64,000 nt of DNA. Origin: Salinarimonas sp. (GTDB lineage Bacteria > Pseudomonadota > Alphaproteobacteria > Rhizobiales > Beijerinckiaceae). Under the pieces are notes generated by a model. The model was not told where the DNA came from. It worked only from the letters and a program-made list of their open reading frames with translations, and did no database searches. The stretch lies in assembly GCF_040111675.1 (NCBI RefSeq), contig NZ_CP157794.1, positions 1,288,001 to 1,352,000 on the forward strand, read 5' to 3'. A program made the translations under genes and the position numbers. Positions 1 through 8,374 of the stretch are shown here, in pieces. Each line of letters begins with the position of its first letter. The first letter of the stretch is position 1.

Positions 1-1103
1 TCGAGGAGGAGATCGCCCGGCTGCGCGAGCGCGGCATCCGCTTCATGGGCTACGTCAACCCGTACCTCGCGGTCGACGGCATCCTGTTCGAGGAGGCCGA
101 GGCCGAAGGCCATCTGGCGAAGGACGCCGCGGGCGGGACCTACCGGGTCGATTTCGGCGAGTTCGATTGCGGCGTCGTCGACTTCACCGCGCCCGCCGCC
201 TGCGCCTGGTTCGAGGAGCGGGTGATCGGCCAGGAGCTGATCGACAAGGGCCTGTCCGGCTGGATGGCGGATTTCGGCGAGTACCTGCCCGTCGACGTCG
301 TGCTCTCGGACGGCTCGGATCCGCTGCTCATGCACAACGCTTGGCCCGTCCTCTGGGCGGAGGTGAACGCCCGCGCCGTCGGGAATCGCGGCATGACCGG
401 CGAGGCCTTGTTCTTCATGCGCGCCGGCTTCTCGGGCGTGCAGCGGCATTGCCCGCTGCTCTGGGCCGGCGACCAGTCGGTCGACTTCTCGCGCCACGAC
501 GGGCTCGTCACCGTGATCTGCGGGGCCTTGTCCTCCGGCCTCGTCGGCAACGCCTACCACCATTCGGACATCGGCGGCTACACGAGCCTGTTCGGCAACG
601 TGCGCACGGCCGAGCTGATGATCCGCTGGGCCGAGATGGCAGCCTTCACGCCGGTGATGCGCACGCACGAGGGCAACCGCCCGCGCGAGAACCTGCAATT
701 CGACGACAGCCCCGAGCTCCTCGCCCATTTCGCCCGCATGACCCGGATCTGGAAGGCGCTCACCCCCTATCTGCGTACGCTGATCGCCGAGGCGCGGGAG
801 GCGGGCCTGCCCTGCCAGCGCCCGCTCTTCCTGCATTTCGAGCAGGATCCGCGCGCCTTCGAGACGCAGGAAGCCTATCTCTACGGCCGCGACCTCCTCG
901 TCGCCCCGGTCTGGCGCGCCGGCGAGCGCAGCTGGACGACCTACCTGCCCGCGGGCGCCGACTGGGTGCACGTCTGGTCGGGCCGGGAGATCGCGGGCGG
1001 GCAGGAGGCGGAGGTCGCCGCGCCCTTCGGCGAGCCGCCGGTGTTCTACCGCCAGGACAGCGCCTTCGCCGAGCTGTTCGCGAGCCTGCGCAACGTGGCG
1101 TGA
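1..1103 (+). CDS. yihQ: GH31 glycosidase, probable sulfoquinovosidase (5' end outside window)
   Basis: Partial gene: the reading frame is open from the left edge, so the N-terminus is missing and about 366 residues remain. It is a glycoside hydrolase family 31 catalytic domain. The motif GWMADFGEYLP carries the family's nucleophile Asp, and LWAGDQSVDF carries the acid/base Asp. Both contexts match YihQ-type sulfoquinovosidases, which release sulfoquinovose from sulfoquinovosyl glycerol or plant sulfolipid, better than ordinary alpha-glucosidases. The C-terminus has the usual small beta domain (LVAPVW...WVHVWSG). No other sulfoglycolysis gene lies in the window, so the substrate assignment rests on the motifs only. 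An alpha-glucosidase or alpha-xylosidase remains possible. Confidence 0.8.
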   Translation, partial: EEEIARLRERGIRFMGYVNPYLAVDGILFEEAEAEGHLAKDAAGGTYRVDFGEFDCGVVDFTAPAACAWFEERVIGQELIDKGLSGWMADFGEYLPVDVVLSDGSDPLLMHNAWPVLWAEVNARAVGNRGMTGEALFFMRAGFSGVQRHCPLLWAGDQSVDFSRHDGLVTVICGALSSGLVGNAYHHSDIGGYTSLFGNVRTAELMIRWAEMAAFTPVMRTHEGNRPRENLQFDDSPELLAHFARMTRIWKALTPYLRTLIAEAREAGLPCQRPLFLHFEQDPRAFETQEAYLYGRDLLVAPVWRAGERSWTTYLPAGADWVHVWSGREIAGGQEAEVAAPFGEPPVFYRQDSAFAELFASLRNVA

Positions 1104-1752
1104 AGGGGGTGTCATCCCGGACGGCGAAGCCGATCCGGGGCCCATACCCGCCGGCGCTCGTCTCGCGACCTTCAGGTCGCATCGCGAGCCCTCTGCCGAG
1201 CCGAAAATAGCGCGGGACCGAGGGGAGGGACGCGGCGTAAACGCCGCTCGGGATGCGATGGCGGTTCTGGGTCCCGGATCGCCTTCGGCGTCCGGGATGA
1301 CAGCCCACACTTGTCATCCCGGACGGCGAAGCCGATCCGGGGCCCATACCCGCCGACGGCGATCTTGCGACCTTCAGGTCGCATCGCGAGCCCCGTGCCG
1401 AGCCGAAAATGGGGCGGGACCGAGGGGAGGGACACGGCGTCGACGCCGCTCGGGAACCGATGGCGGTTCCGGGTCCCGGATCGCCTTCGGCGTCCGGGAT
1501 GACAGCCCGTACTTGTCATCCCGGACGGCGAAGCCGATCCGGGACCCATACCCGCCGGCGCTCGTCTCGCGACCTTCAGGTCGCATCGCGAGCCCCGTGC
1601 CGAGCGTAGATTTGCGCGCGGGACCGAGGGGAGGGACGCGGCGTAAACGCCGCTCGGGAACCGATGGCGGTTCTGGGTCCCGGATCGCCTTCGGCGTCCG
1701 GGATGACAGCCCACACTTGTCATCCCGGACGGCGAAGCCGATCCGGGACCCA

Positions 1753-2079
1753 TATGTGGACGGCCCCTGGTCTGCAAGAGGGTCGAGCCGGCTCATCGAG
1801 ATCGCCTGCACCCATATGTCCGACCTGTTCGCGCGGCCCGAGGGCCGCTGGCCAAGATGGGTTACGCTTGATCGGGCGCCGAACATACCCGCGATTTCAT
1901 CGCGCCATTGGGTCCCGCGGCTTGGCCCGATCATCGACGTGTCGATGGTCCACCTCTCGTTCCTGCAGGTCACGCCCTCGCTTGTCGGCCCCGGAGGGCA
2001 CGGCGGGCGGCGGGCGTCTCGGGCGCGCCGGGGCGGCCGCAGGTGCGGCCGGCCGGCGCGAAACGGGGTGCGGCGGCGC
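1753..2079 (-). ncRNA. Predicted seekRNA/bridge RNA of IS copy 1
   Basis: This is the non-coding region 3' of the transposase. IS1111-group elements are known to encode their guide RNA here. Read on the minus strand, 1917-1909 gives CGGGACCCA, identical to the left target half, and 1892-1884 gives GCGGGTATG, the complement of the right target half CATACCCGC. The two halves overlap at the dinucleotide CA and flank a small gcgat/atcgc hairpin. Further along, 1819-1813 gives ACATATG, complementary to the IS left end, and 1835-1826 resembles the IS right end. RNA boundaries are not known. Confidence 0.75.
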
Positions 2080-3144
2080 TCACGCCGCGGCCTCCAGCGG
2101 CTCGAGGGCCGGGCCGTGATCGCGGTCGAAGCGCGCGCCGGAGGCGAGGAGCTTCCACAGGATCCGCGCCACCCGGTTGGCCAGCGCGACCGCGACCTCC
2201 TTGAACTTCTTCTTGGGCAGGAGCCGCGCCGCCCAGGCGACGAGCCGCCCGCCGCCGCAGGCCTCCTCGCCGCGGCGCTTCACCTGCTGGAGCAGCGCCG
2301 TCGCCGCGCAGACGAGATCGGCCCTGAGCGCCATGTCGCCCGCGCGGGTAATGGCGCCGAGGCGCTGCCTGTTGGCGGTGGTGTGGTCGCGCGGAGTGAG
2401 CCCGAGCCAGCCGGCGAAGGCGCGTCCCGAGCGGAAGCGCCGCGGATCGCCCACCGCCACCATCGTGCGCCAGGCCACGACCGGGCCGACGCAGGGCACC
2501 TCCATCAGCCGGCGGCAGGCCTCGCTCGCCCGCGCCGCCTTCACGAGCGCGGCCTCCGCGGCCGCGACCCGCGGGCCGAGGCGCTCCCATTCGTCGGCGA
2601 GATCCTCGAAGACGAGCCGCGCGTGCGTCGGCAGGTCCGTGCGGGCGAGGATCTCGCCGAGGATCGTGGGGATGTATCGGGCGCCCTGCGGAGCCACGAT
2701 CCCGAGCTCGGCGGCGTAGCCGCGAACGCGGTTGCCGATCTCGGTTCGGCGCGCCTGGAGCGCCCGCCGGTGGTCGACGAGCATGGCGGCCGCCTGCTGC
2801 GCCTCGCTCTTGATCGGCACGAAGGTCGTGTCCGGCTCCCGCACGGCCCGGCAGATCGCCCGGGCGTCGGCGGCGTCGTTCTTGTTGCGCCCGACGAAGG
2901 GCTTGGCGAGCTGGGGCGGCACGATGCGCGCGTCGTGGCCCATGGCGACGAGCTCGCGCGCGAGAAGGTGCGCGCCCCGGCACGCCTCGATCCCGATCAG
3001 CGTCGGCGCAAGCGCCGAAAGCTTCTTCTTCATCCGCGCCGGCGTCCCGCTCTCGCGCCAGACCTCCCGGCCCGACGCGTCCGCGCCGGACACCGCGAAA
3101 TGAGCCTTGGACGTGTCGATGCCGATCGCGCTAAACTCCTTCAT
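2080..3144 (-). CDS. tnp: IS110-family transposase (IS1111 group), copy 1
   Basis: A 354-residue RNA-guided DEDD-type recombinase that moves the surrounding element. The N-terminal RuvC-like domain begins with GIDTSKAHFAVSG, which holds the first catalytic Asp. It continues through TLIGIEACRGAH and ends with NKNDAADA, as in IS110 transposases. The C-terminal half holds the Tnp_20 domain, with a helix-hairpin-like VPCVGPVVAWRTM and the conserved SGRAFAGWLGLTPRDHTT, which precedes the catalytic Ser region. The ATG chosen gives MKEFSAIGID and has a GGAGGGAC ribosome binding site eight bases upstream. A longer frame runs back into the repeat array and is not needed. The protein sequence is identical to copy 2. 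Confidence 0.95.
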   Translation of the reverse strand: MKEFSAIGIDTSKAHFAVSGADASGREVWRESGTPARMKKKLSALAPTLIGIEACRGAHLLARELVAMGHDARIVPPQLAKPFVGRNKNDAADARAICRAVREPDTTFVPIKSEAQQAAAMLVDHRRALQARRTEIGNRVRGYAAELGIVAPQGARYIPTILGEILARTDLPTHARLVFEDLADEWERLGPRVAAAEAALVKAARASEACRRLMEVPCVGPVVAWRTMVAVGDPRRFRSGRAFAGWLGLTPRDHTTANRQRLGAITRAGDMALRADLVCAATALLQQVKRRGEEACGGGRLVAWAARLLPKKKFKEVAVALANRVARILWKLLASGARFDRDHGPALEPLEAAA

Positions 3145-3632
3145 GGACGGTCCCTCCCTCAGATCGAGCTGCAGATACTCCATCTTGGCACACAGATGCC
3201 GCCGGGTGGGGCCGTCCACACCAACATACCCGCCGACGGCGATCTTGCGACCTTCAGGTCGCATCGCGAGCCCCGTGCCGAGCCGAAAATGGGGCGGGAC
3301 CGAGGGGAGGGACACGGCGTCGACGCCGCTCGGGAACCGATGGCGGTTCTGGGTCCCGGATCGCCTTCGGCGTCCGGGATGACAGCCCACACTTGTCATC
3401 CCGGACGGCGAAGCCGATCCGGGACCCATACCCGCCGACGGCGATCTTGCGACCTTCAGGTCGCATCGCGAGCCCCGTGCCGAGCGTAGATTTGCGCGCG
3501 GGGCCGAGGGGAGGGACGCGGCGTAAACGCCGCTCGGGATGCGATGGCGGTTCCGGGTCCCGGATCGCCTTCGGCGTCCGGGATGACAGCCCACACTTGT
3601 CATCCCGGACGGCGAAGCCGATCCGGGACCCA

Positions 3633-3959
3633 TATGTGGACGGCCCCTGGTCTGCAAGAGGGTCGAGCCGGCTCATCGAGATCGCCTGCACCCATATGTC
3701 CGACCTGTTCGCGCGGCCCGAGGGCCGCTGGCCAAGATGGGTTACGCTTGATCGGGCGCCGAACATACCCGCGATTTCATCGCGCCATTGGGTCCCGCGG
3801 CTTGGCCCGATCATCGACGTGTCGATGGTCCACCTCTCGTTCCTGCAGGTCACGCCCTCGCTTGTCGGCCCCGGAGGGCACGGCGGGCGGCGGGCGTCTC
3901 GGGCGCGCCGGGGCGGCCGCAGGTGCGGCCGGCCGGCGCGAAACGGGGTGCGGCGGCGC
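3633..3959 (-). ncRNA. Predicted seekRNA/bridge RNA of IS copy 2
   Basis: The sequence is the same as in copy 1. The target guide halves lie at 3797-3789 (CGGGACCCA) and 3772-3764 (GCGGGTATG) on the minus strand. The putative donor guide halves are at 3715-3706 and 3699-3693. Confidence 0.75.
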
Positions 3960-5024
3960 TCACGCCGCGGCCTCCAGCGGCTCGAGGGCCGGGCCGTGAT
4001 CGCGGTCGAAGCGCGCGCCGGAGGCGAGGAGCTTCCACAGGATCCGCGCCACCCGGTTGGCCAGCGCGACCGCGACCTCCTTGAACTTCTTCTTGGGCAG
4101 GAGCCGCGCCGCCCAGGCGACGAGCCGCCCGCCGCCGCAGGCCTCCTCGCCGCGGCGCTTCACCTGCTGGAGCAGCGCCGTCGCCGCGCAGACGAGATCG
4201 GCCCTGAGCGCCATGTCGCCCGCGCGGGTGATGGCGCCGAGGCGCTGCCTGTTGGCGGTGGTGTGGTCGCGCGGAGTGAGCCCGAGCCAGCCGGCGAAGG
4301 CGCGTCCCGAGCGGAAGCGCCGCGGATCGCCCACCGCCACCATCGTGCGCCAGGCCACGACCGGGCCGACGCAGGGCACCTCCATCAGCCGGCGGCAGGC
4401 CTCGCTCGCCCGCGCCGCCTTCACGAGCGCGGCCTCCGCGGCCGCGACCCGCGGGCCGAGGCGCTCCCATTCGTCGGCGAGATCCTCGAAGACGAGCCGC
4501 GCGTGCGTCGGCAGGTCCGTGCGGGCGAGGATCTCGCCGAGGATCGTGGGGATGTATCGGGCGCCCTGCGGAGCCACGATCCCGAGCTCGGCGGCGTAGC
4601 CGCGAACGCGGTTGCCGATCTCGGTTCGGCGCGCCTGGAGCGCCCGCCGGTGGTCGACGAGCATGGCGGCCGCCTGCTGCGCCTCGCTCTTGATCGGCAC
4701 GAAGGTCGTGTCCGGCTCCCGCACGGCCCGGCAGATCGCCCGGGCGTCGGCGGCGTCGTTCTTGTTGCGCCCGACGAAGGGCTTGGCGAGCTGGGGCGGC
4801 ACGATGCGCGCGTCGTGGCCCATGGCGACGAGCTCGCGCGCGAGAAGGTGCGCGCCCCGGCACGCCTCGATCCCGATCAGCGTCGGCGCAAGCGCCGAAA
4901 GCTTCTTCTTCATCCGCGCCGGCGTCCCGCTCTCGCGCCAGACCTCCCGGCCCGACGCGTCCGCGCCGGACACCGCGAAATGAGCCTTGGACGTGTCGAT
5001 GCCGATCGCGCTAAACTCCTTCAT
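3960..5024 (-). CDS. tnp: IS110-family transposase (IS1111 group), copy 2
   Basis: A 354-residue transposase, identical in protein sequence to copy 1 and with the same start and GGAGGGAC ribosome binding site. The single base that differs between the copies falls in the third position of an Ile codon in GAITRAG. Both copies look intact: the RuvC-like motifs GIDTSK and NKNDAADA and the C-terminal GLTPRDHTT are present. Near identity of two copies argues for recent movement or gene conversion. Activity is inference. Confidence 0.95.
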   Translation of the reverse strand: MKEFSAIGIDTSKAHFAVSGADASGREVWRESGTPARMKKKLSALAPTLIGIEACRGAHLLARELVAMGHDARIVPPQLAKPFVGRNKNDAADARAICRAVREPDTTFVPIKSEAQQAAAMLVDHRRALQARRTEIGNRVRGYAAELGIVAPQGARYIPTILGEILARTDLPTHARLVFEDLADEWERLGPRVAAAEAALVKAARASEACRRLMEVPCVGPVVAWRTMVAVGDPRRFRSGRAFAGWLGLTPRDHTTANRQRLGAITRAGDMALRADLVCAATALLQQVKRRGEEACGGGRLVAWAARLLPKKKFKEVAVALANRVARILWKLLASGARFDRDHGPALEPLEAAA

Positions 5025-5484
5025 GGACGGTCCCTCCCTCAGATCGAGCTGCAGATACTCCATCTTGGCACACAGATGCCGCCGGGTGGGGCCGTCCACA
5101 CCAACATACCCGCCGACGGCGATCTTGCGACCTTCAGGTCGCATCGCGAGCCCCGTGCCGAGCCGAAAAGAGGGCGGGACCGAGGGGAGGGACACGGCGT
5201 CGACGCCGCTCGGGATGCGATGGCGGTTCCGGGTCCCGGATCGCCTTCGGCGTCCGGGATGACAGCCCACACTTGTCATCCCGGACGGCGAAGCCGATCC
5301 GGGACCCATACCCGCCGACGGCGATCTTGCGACCTTCAGGTCGCATCGCGAGCCCCGTGCCGAGCGTAGATTTGCGCGCGGGACCGAGGGGAGGGACGCG
5401 GCGTAAACGCCGCTCGGGATGCGATGGCGGTTCTGGGTCCCGGATCGCCTTCGGCGTCCGGGATGACAGCGGTAGGTCCGCTCA

Positions 5485-5592
5485 TCATCCCGGCACGATC
5501 GCCCGCAGGCCGTAGACCAGGGCCATGAAGACGGCGCCCCCGACGACGTAGAGCCCGAGAAACCAGGCGATCCGGCGCATCCGTTCGCTCAT
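5485..5592 (-). CDS. DUF2474 small membrane subunit of bd-type oxidase
   Basis: A 35-residue single-pass membrane protein (MSERMRRIAWFLGL then a hydrophobic stretch to the end). It lies directly after cydB and shares one base with its stop codon (TGATG), so it is translationally coupled. Small DUF2474 proteins are regular third members of CioAB-type cytochrome bd operons, in the place taken by CydX in CydAB operons. The expected role is to stabilise the oxidase in the inner membrane. That role is inferred from position and size. Confidence 0.8.
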   Translation of the reverse strand: MSERMRRIAWFLGLYVVGGAVFMALVYGLRAIVPG

Positions 5593-6635
5593 CAATGGTA
5601 CCCGCTCTCCTCGAGGTCCTCGGCGACCTTGCCGCGGAAGACCCAATAGACGTAGGCCGTGTAGCCGAGCATCACCGGCAGGACGACGGAGAAGCCCACC
5701 AGCGCGAAGAGCTGGCTGTTCACCGTGTTCGCCGCCTCCCAGATCGTGATCGTCGGCGGGACGATGTAGGGGAAGAGGCTCACGCCGAGCCCGAGGAAAC
5801 CCAGCAGGAAGAGCGCGATGGAGAGGAAGAACGGCGCGTAGTGCCGCTCGTTCACGAGCGCCCGCCAGACGCCGAAGGCGACGAGGGCGGTGAGCAGCGG
5901 GATCGGCGCGAGATAGTAGATGTTCGGCGTCGAGAACCAGCGCTCCTCGATCTCCACGCCGAGGAACGGCACCCACACCGACACCACCGCCATGGCGACC
6001 ACCGAGCCGAGGAGATAGCGGTAGGCCTTGCGCCGCGCCCACATCTCGAGCTCGCCCGTGGTCTTCATCACCACCCAGGTCGCGCCGAGCAGGCCGTAGC
6101 CGGCGACGAGGCCCACCCCCGTCATCATCGCGAACGGCGTCGCCCAGTCGAAGGTGCCGCCGGCGAACTCGCGGCCGACCACCGTGAAGCCCTGGACGAA
6201 GGTGCCGAGCACGACGCCCTGCGCGAAGGTCGCCACCAGAGAGCCGTAGTGGAACGACGCGTCCCAGAGGAACTTCGAGGCGTCGGCCTTGAAGCGGAAC
6301 TCGAAGGCGACGCCGCGGAAGATCAGCGCCAGCAGCATGACGATGATGGGCACATAGAGCGCCGGCATCAGCACGGCGTAGGCCAGGTGGAACACGGCGA
6401 ACAGCCCGCCGCCGCCGAGGATCAGCCAGGTCTCGTTCCCGTCCCAGATCGGCGCGACCGAGATCATCATCCGGTCGCGCCAGTTCTCCCGCTGCGCCGG
6501 GCGGAACAGGATCCCGACCCCGAGATCGAAGCCGTCCATGATCACGTACATGATCACCGCGACCGCGATCAGCCCCGCCCAGATCAGCGGCAGCCACAGG
6601 GCGAGCCCCTCGAGACCCTCGGCATATCCGAACAT
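5592..6635 (-). CDS. cydB: Cytochrome bd-type (cyanide-insensitive) quinol oxidase subunit II
   Basis: A 347-residue polytopic inner-membrane protein. The conserved N-terminus has MYVIMDGFDLGVGILF and the CydB motif WDGNETWLILGGG (residues about 60-80). FRGVAFEFRFK follows, and the C-terminus ends in a last helix. It pairs with CydA to form the quinol:O2 oxidoreductase that oxidises ubiquinol without pumping protons. It lies 22 bp after cydA and overlaps the DUF2474 gene. Together with the short Q-loop of its partner this fits the CioB subgroup. No cydDC assembly transporter is nearby. Confidence 0.95.
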   Translation of the reverse strand: MFGYAEGLEGLALWLPLIWAGLIAVAVIMYVIMDGFDLGVGILFRPAQRENWRDRMMISVAPIWDGNETWLILGGGGLFAVFHLAYAVLMPALYVPIIVMLLALIFRGVAFEFRFKADASKFLWDASFHYGSLVATFAQGVVLGTFVQGFTVVGREFAGGTFDWATPFAMMTGVGLVAGYGLLGATWVVMKTTGELEMWARRKAYRYLLGSVVAMAVVSVWVPFLGVEIEERWFSTPNIYYLAPIPLLTALVAFGVWRALVNERHYAPFFLSIALFLLGFLGLGVSLFPYIVPPTITIWEAANTVNSQLFALVGFSVVLPVMLGYTAYVYWVFRGKVAEDLEESGYH

Positions 6636-6657
6636 GGTTCGCTCTCCCGTCTCGTGG

Positions 6658-8127
6658 TCACTCGGCTGGGGTGCGGTCGCGGTCGCGCGCGCGCTCGCGC
6701 CCGACGTCGCCCTTGGGCAGGCGCTCCTCCGCGGCGGAGAAGGGCCGCTTCGGGCGCTCGGCGAGGGACCCGCCGGGCATGACCTCGTGCTCGTCAGGCC
6801 CGCGGCGCAGGAGCTTGACGAGGTAGTAGGTCCCCGCCGTGAAGATGATCGCGTAGACCACGACGAAGGCGATCAGCGACGTCGCGACCGCGCCGGTCGT
6901 CACCGGCGAGACCGCGTCGATCGTGCGCATGAGGCCGTAGACCACGTAGGGCTGGCGGCCGATCTCGGCGGTGAACCACCCGGTGAGCACCGCGATGAAG
7001 CCCGACGGCAGCATGGCGACGCAGGTCCACAGGAAGGCGGGGCTGTCGTAGAGCCGGCCCCTGAGCCTCAGCCAGATCGACCAGGCGCCGACGAACAGCA
7101 TCAGGAAGCCGATCGCGACCATGACGCGGAAGGAATAGAACACCGGCCAGATCGGCGGACGCATCTCGGGCGGCACCTCCTTCAGCCCCGGCACGACGCC
7201 GTCGAGCGAGTGGGTGAGGATGAGCGAGCCGAGCTTGGGAATGCCGATCTCGAACCTGTTCTCCTCGGCCTCCTCGTCGGGGATGGCGAACAGAAGCAGC
7301 GGCGCGCCGGCCTGCGTCTCCCAGTTCCCCTCCATGGCGGCGAGCTTGGTCGGCTGGTAGGCCAAGACGTTGAGCCCGTGCAGGTCGCCGAGGAAGATCT
7401 GGACCGGGGCGAAGATCGCGGCGAAGGCGGTCGCCATGGACAGCGAGCGGCGCGCGCCCTCCATGCGCAGCGTCTGGCCCATCTCCCGCCCGCGCCGGCG
7501 CCCGCGCAGCAGCATGTAGGCCGACATGCCCGCCACCGCGAAGGCGGTGGTGAGATAGGCCGCCATCACCATGTGGCTGAAGCGGTTGAGGAAGGAGGGG
7601 TTGAAGACGACCTCGAACCAGTTCACCGGAACGGCGACGCCGTTCTGGATCTCGTGGCCCGCCGGCGTCTGCATCCAGGAATTCGCCGACAGGATCCAGA
7701 AGGCCGAGAGCAGCGTGCCGAGCGCCACCATGCAGGTGGCGAAGAAGTGCAGCCGGTCGCCGACCCGGTTCCAGCCGAACAGCATGATGCCGAGGAAGGC
7801 CGCCTCGAGGAAGAAGGCGGTGATCACCTCGTAGGCGATCACGGGGCCGAGCACGTTGCCGGTGAAGTCCGAATAGCCCGACCAGTTGGTGCCGAACTGG
7901 TAGGACATCACCACCCCGGACACGACGCCGAGCCCGAAGGAGATCGCGAACACCTTCACCCAGAACTTGTAGAGGTTCTTGAAGACCGGGTTTCCGGTCT
8001 TCAGCCAGCGGAACTCGAGCGCCGCGAGCCAGCTCGCGAGCCCGATCGTGAAGGCGGGAAAGATGATGTGGAACGCCACCGTGAACGCGAACTGGATTCG
8101 CGACAGCATGAAGGCGTCGAGTTCCAT
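6658..8127 (-). CDS. cydA: Cytochrome bd-type (cyanide-insensitive) quinol oxidase subunit I
   Basis: A 489-residue catalytic subunit carrying the haems. His20 in FTVAFHIIFPAFTIG matches the haem b595/d ligand region. RFSHMVMAAYLTT holds the His for b558, and GWFTAEIGRQPYVVYGLMRT is the CydA signature. The quinol loop keeps the conserved Lys and Glu (YQPTKLAAMEG) but is short, which is typical of CioA rather than E. coli CydA. The tail after residue 450 is charged and poorly conserved. It is the first gene of the cydA-cydB-DUF2474 operon. The ~250 bp upstream showed no FNR-type TTGAT-N4-ATCAA box, so regulation is unknown. Confidence 0.95.
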   Translation of the reverse strand: MELDAFMLSRIQFAFTVAFHIIFPAFTIGLASWLAALEFRWLKTGNPVFKNLYKFWVKVFAISFGLGVVSGVVMSYQFGTNWSGYSDFTGNVLGPVIAYEVITAFFLEAAFLGIMLFGWNRVGDRLHFFATCMVALGTLLSAFWILSANSWMQTPAGHEIQNGVAVPVNWFEVVFNPSFLNRFSHMVMAAYLTTAFAVAGMSAYMLLRGRRRGREMGQTLRMEGARRSLSMATAFAAIFAPVQIFLGDLHGLNVLAYQPTKLAAMEGNWETQAGAPLLLFAIPDEEAEENRFEIGIPKLGSLILTHSLDGVVPGLKEVPPEMRPPIWPVFYSFRVMVAIGFLMLFVGAWSIWLRLRGRLYDSPAFLWTCVAMLPSGFIAVLTGWFTAEIGRQPYVVYGLMRTIDAVSPVTTGAVATSLIAFVVVYAIIFTAGTYYLVKLLRRGPDEHEVMPGGSLAERPKRPFSAAEERLPKGDVGRERARDRDRTPAE

Positions 8128-8374
8128 GGGTCGAACCCTCGTTCGGACGGCGCGTCGGGGATACGACGCGCGCAGGCGGACGCGGCGCGTCGTGGCCGCG
8201 GGTCGAATGCGCGGCCAACGTCACGCGGAAGGCGGCGGTTCCTGGGGGCGAGGCGCGGCGGTCGGACGCGCGACCGAATGGGGGAGGGGCGCTTTCCGAA
8301 GCGGCGATTTGCGTTTTGCCGCGTTCTGCCCCATCTGAGGGCGGCCACCCCGCATCACCGAAGCCGTATCCTCG

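Larger units (their letters stand above)
1753..3226 (-). mobile_element. IS110-family (IS1111 group) insertion sequence, copy 1
   Basis: The element is 1474 bp and is delimited by precise interruption of a 202-bp repeat unit. It has a 13-bp perfect subterminal inverted repeat, TGTGGACGGCCCC at 1755-1767 and its complement at 3208-3220, as in the IS1111 group. There is no target duplication beyond a possible CA core dinucleotide (1751-1752 and 3225-3226). It carries one transposase gene on the minus strand, a short ~80-bp 5' end and a ~327-bp non-coding 3' end. The left flank reads CGGGACCCA and the right flank TACCCGC. Confidence 0.95.
3633..5106 (-). mobile_element. IS110-family (IS1111 group) insertion sequence, copy 2
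   Basis: This second 1474-bp copy lies 1880 bp after the first, in the same orientation and at the same position of another repeat unit (CGGGACCCA before it, TACCCGC after it). Line-by-line comparison shows one difference from copy 1: G at 4230 against A at 2350, silent in the transposase. The subterminal inverted repeats are at 3635-3647 and 5088-5100. Confidence 0.95.
1111..5470. repeat. Array of seven ~202-bp palindromic repeat units, two split by IS elements
   Basis: Units begin with gtcatcccggacgg at 1111, 1313, 1515, 1719, 3395, 3599 and 5275, and end with the inverted form cgtccgggatgac. Each unit therefore has inverted ends. Inside each unit are two smaller hairpins, gcgaccttcaggtcgc and, in most units, gcggcgtaaacgccgc or a variant. 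Units 4 and 6 are interrupted after 34 bp by an IS1111-type element and resume exactly, so 34+168 bp gives 202 bp with nothing lost. Units 2-7 alternate between a ccgaaaa variant and a cgtagattt variant. Many frames stay open through the array because the repeat is GC-rich, but none looks like a gene. Confidence 0.93.

Noticed and set aside
1258..5369. Long open frames running through the repeat array and into the IS elements on both strands
   Set aside because: They result from repeat units with few stop codons. Their peptides repeat with the DNA units and have no ribosome binding site or domain.
1111..5470. CRISPR array
   Set aside because: Units are ~202 bp, palindromic and nearly identical throughout, with no unique spacers and no cas genes.
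8128..8374. Searched for an FNR/ANR box upstream of the bd oxidase operon
   Set aside because: No TTGAT-N4-ATCAA-like sequence was found in the region between cydA and prfC.
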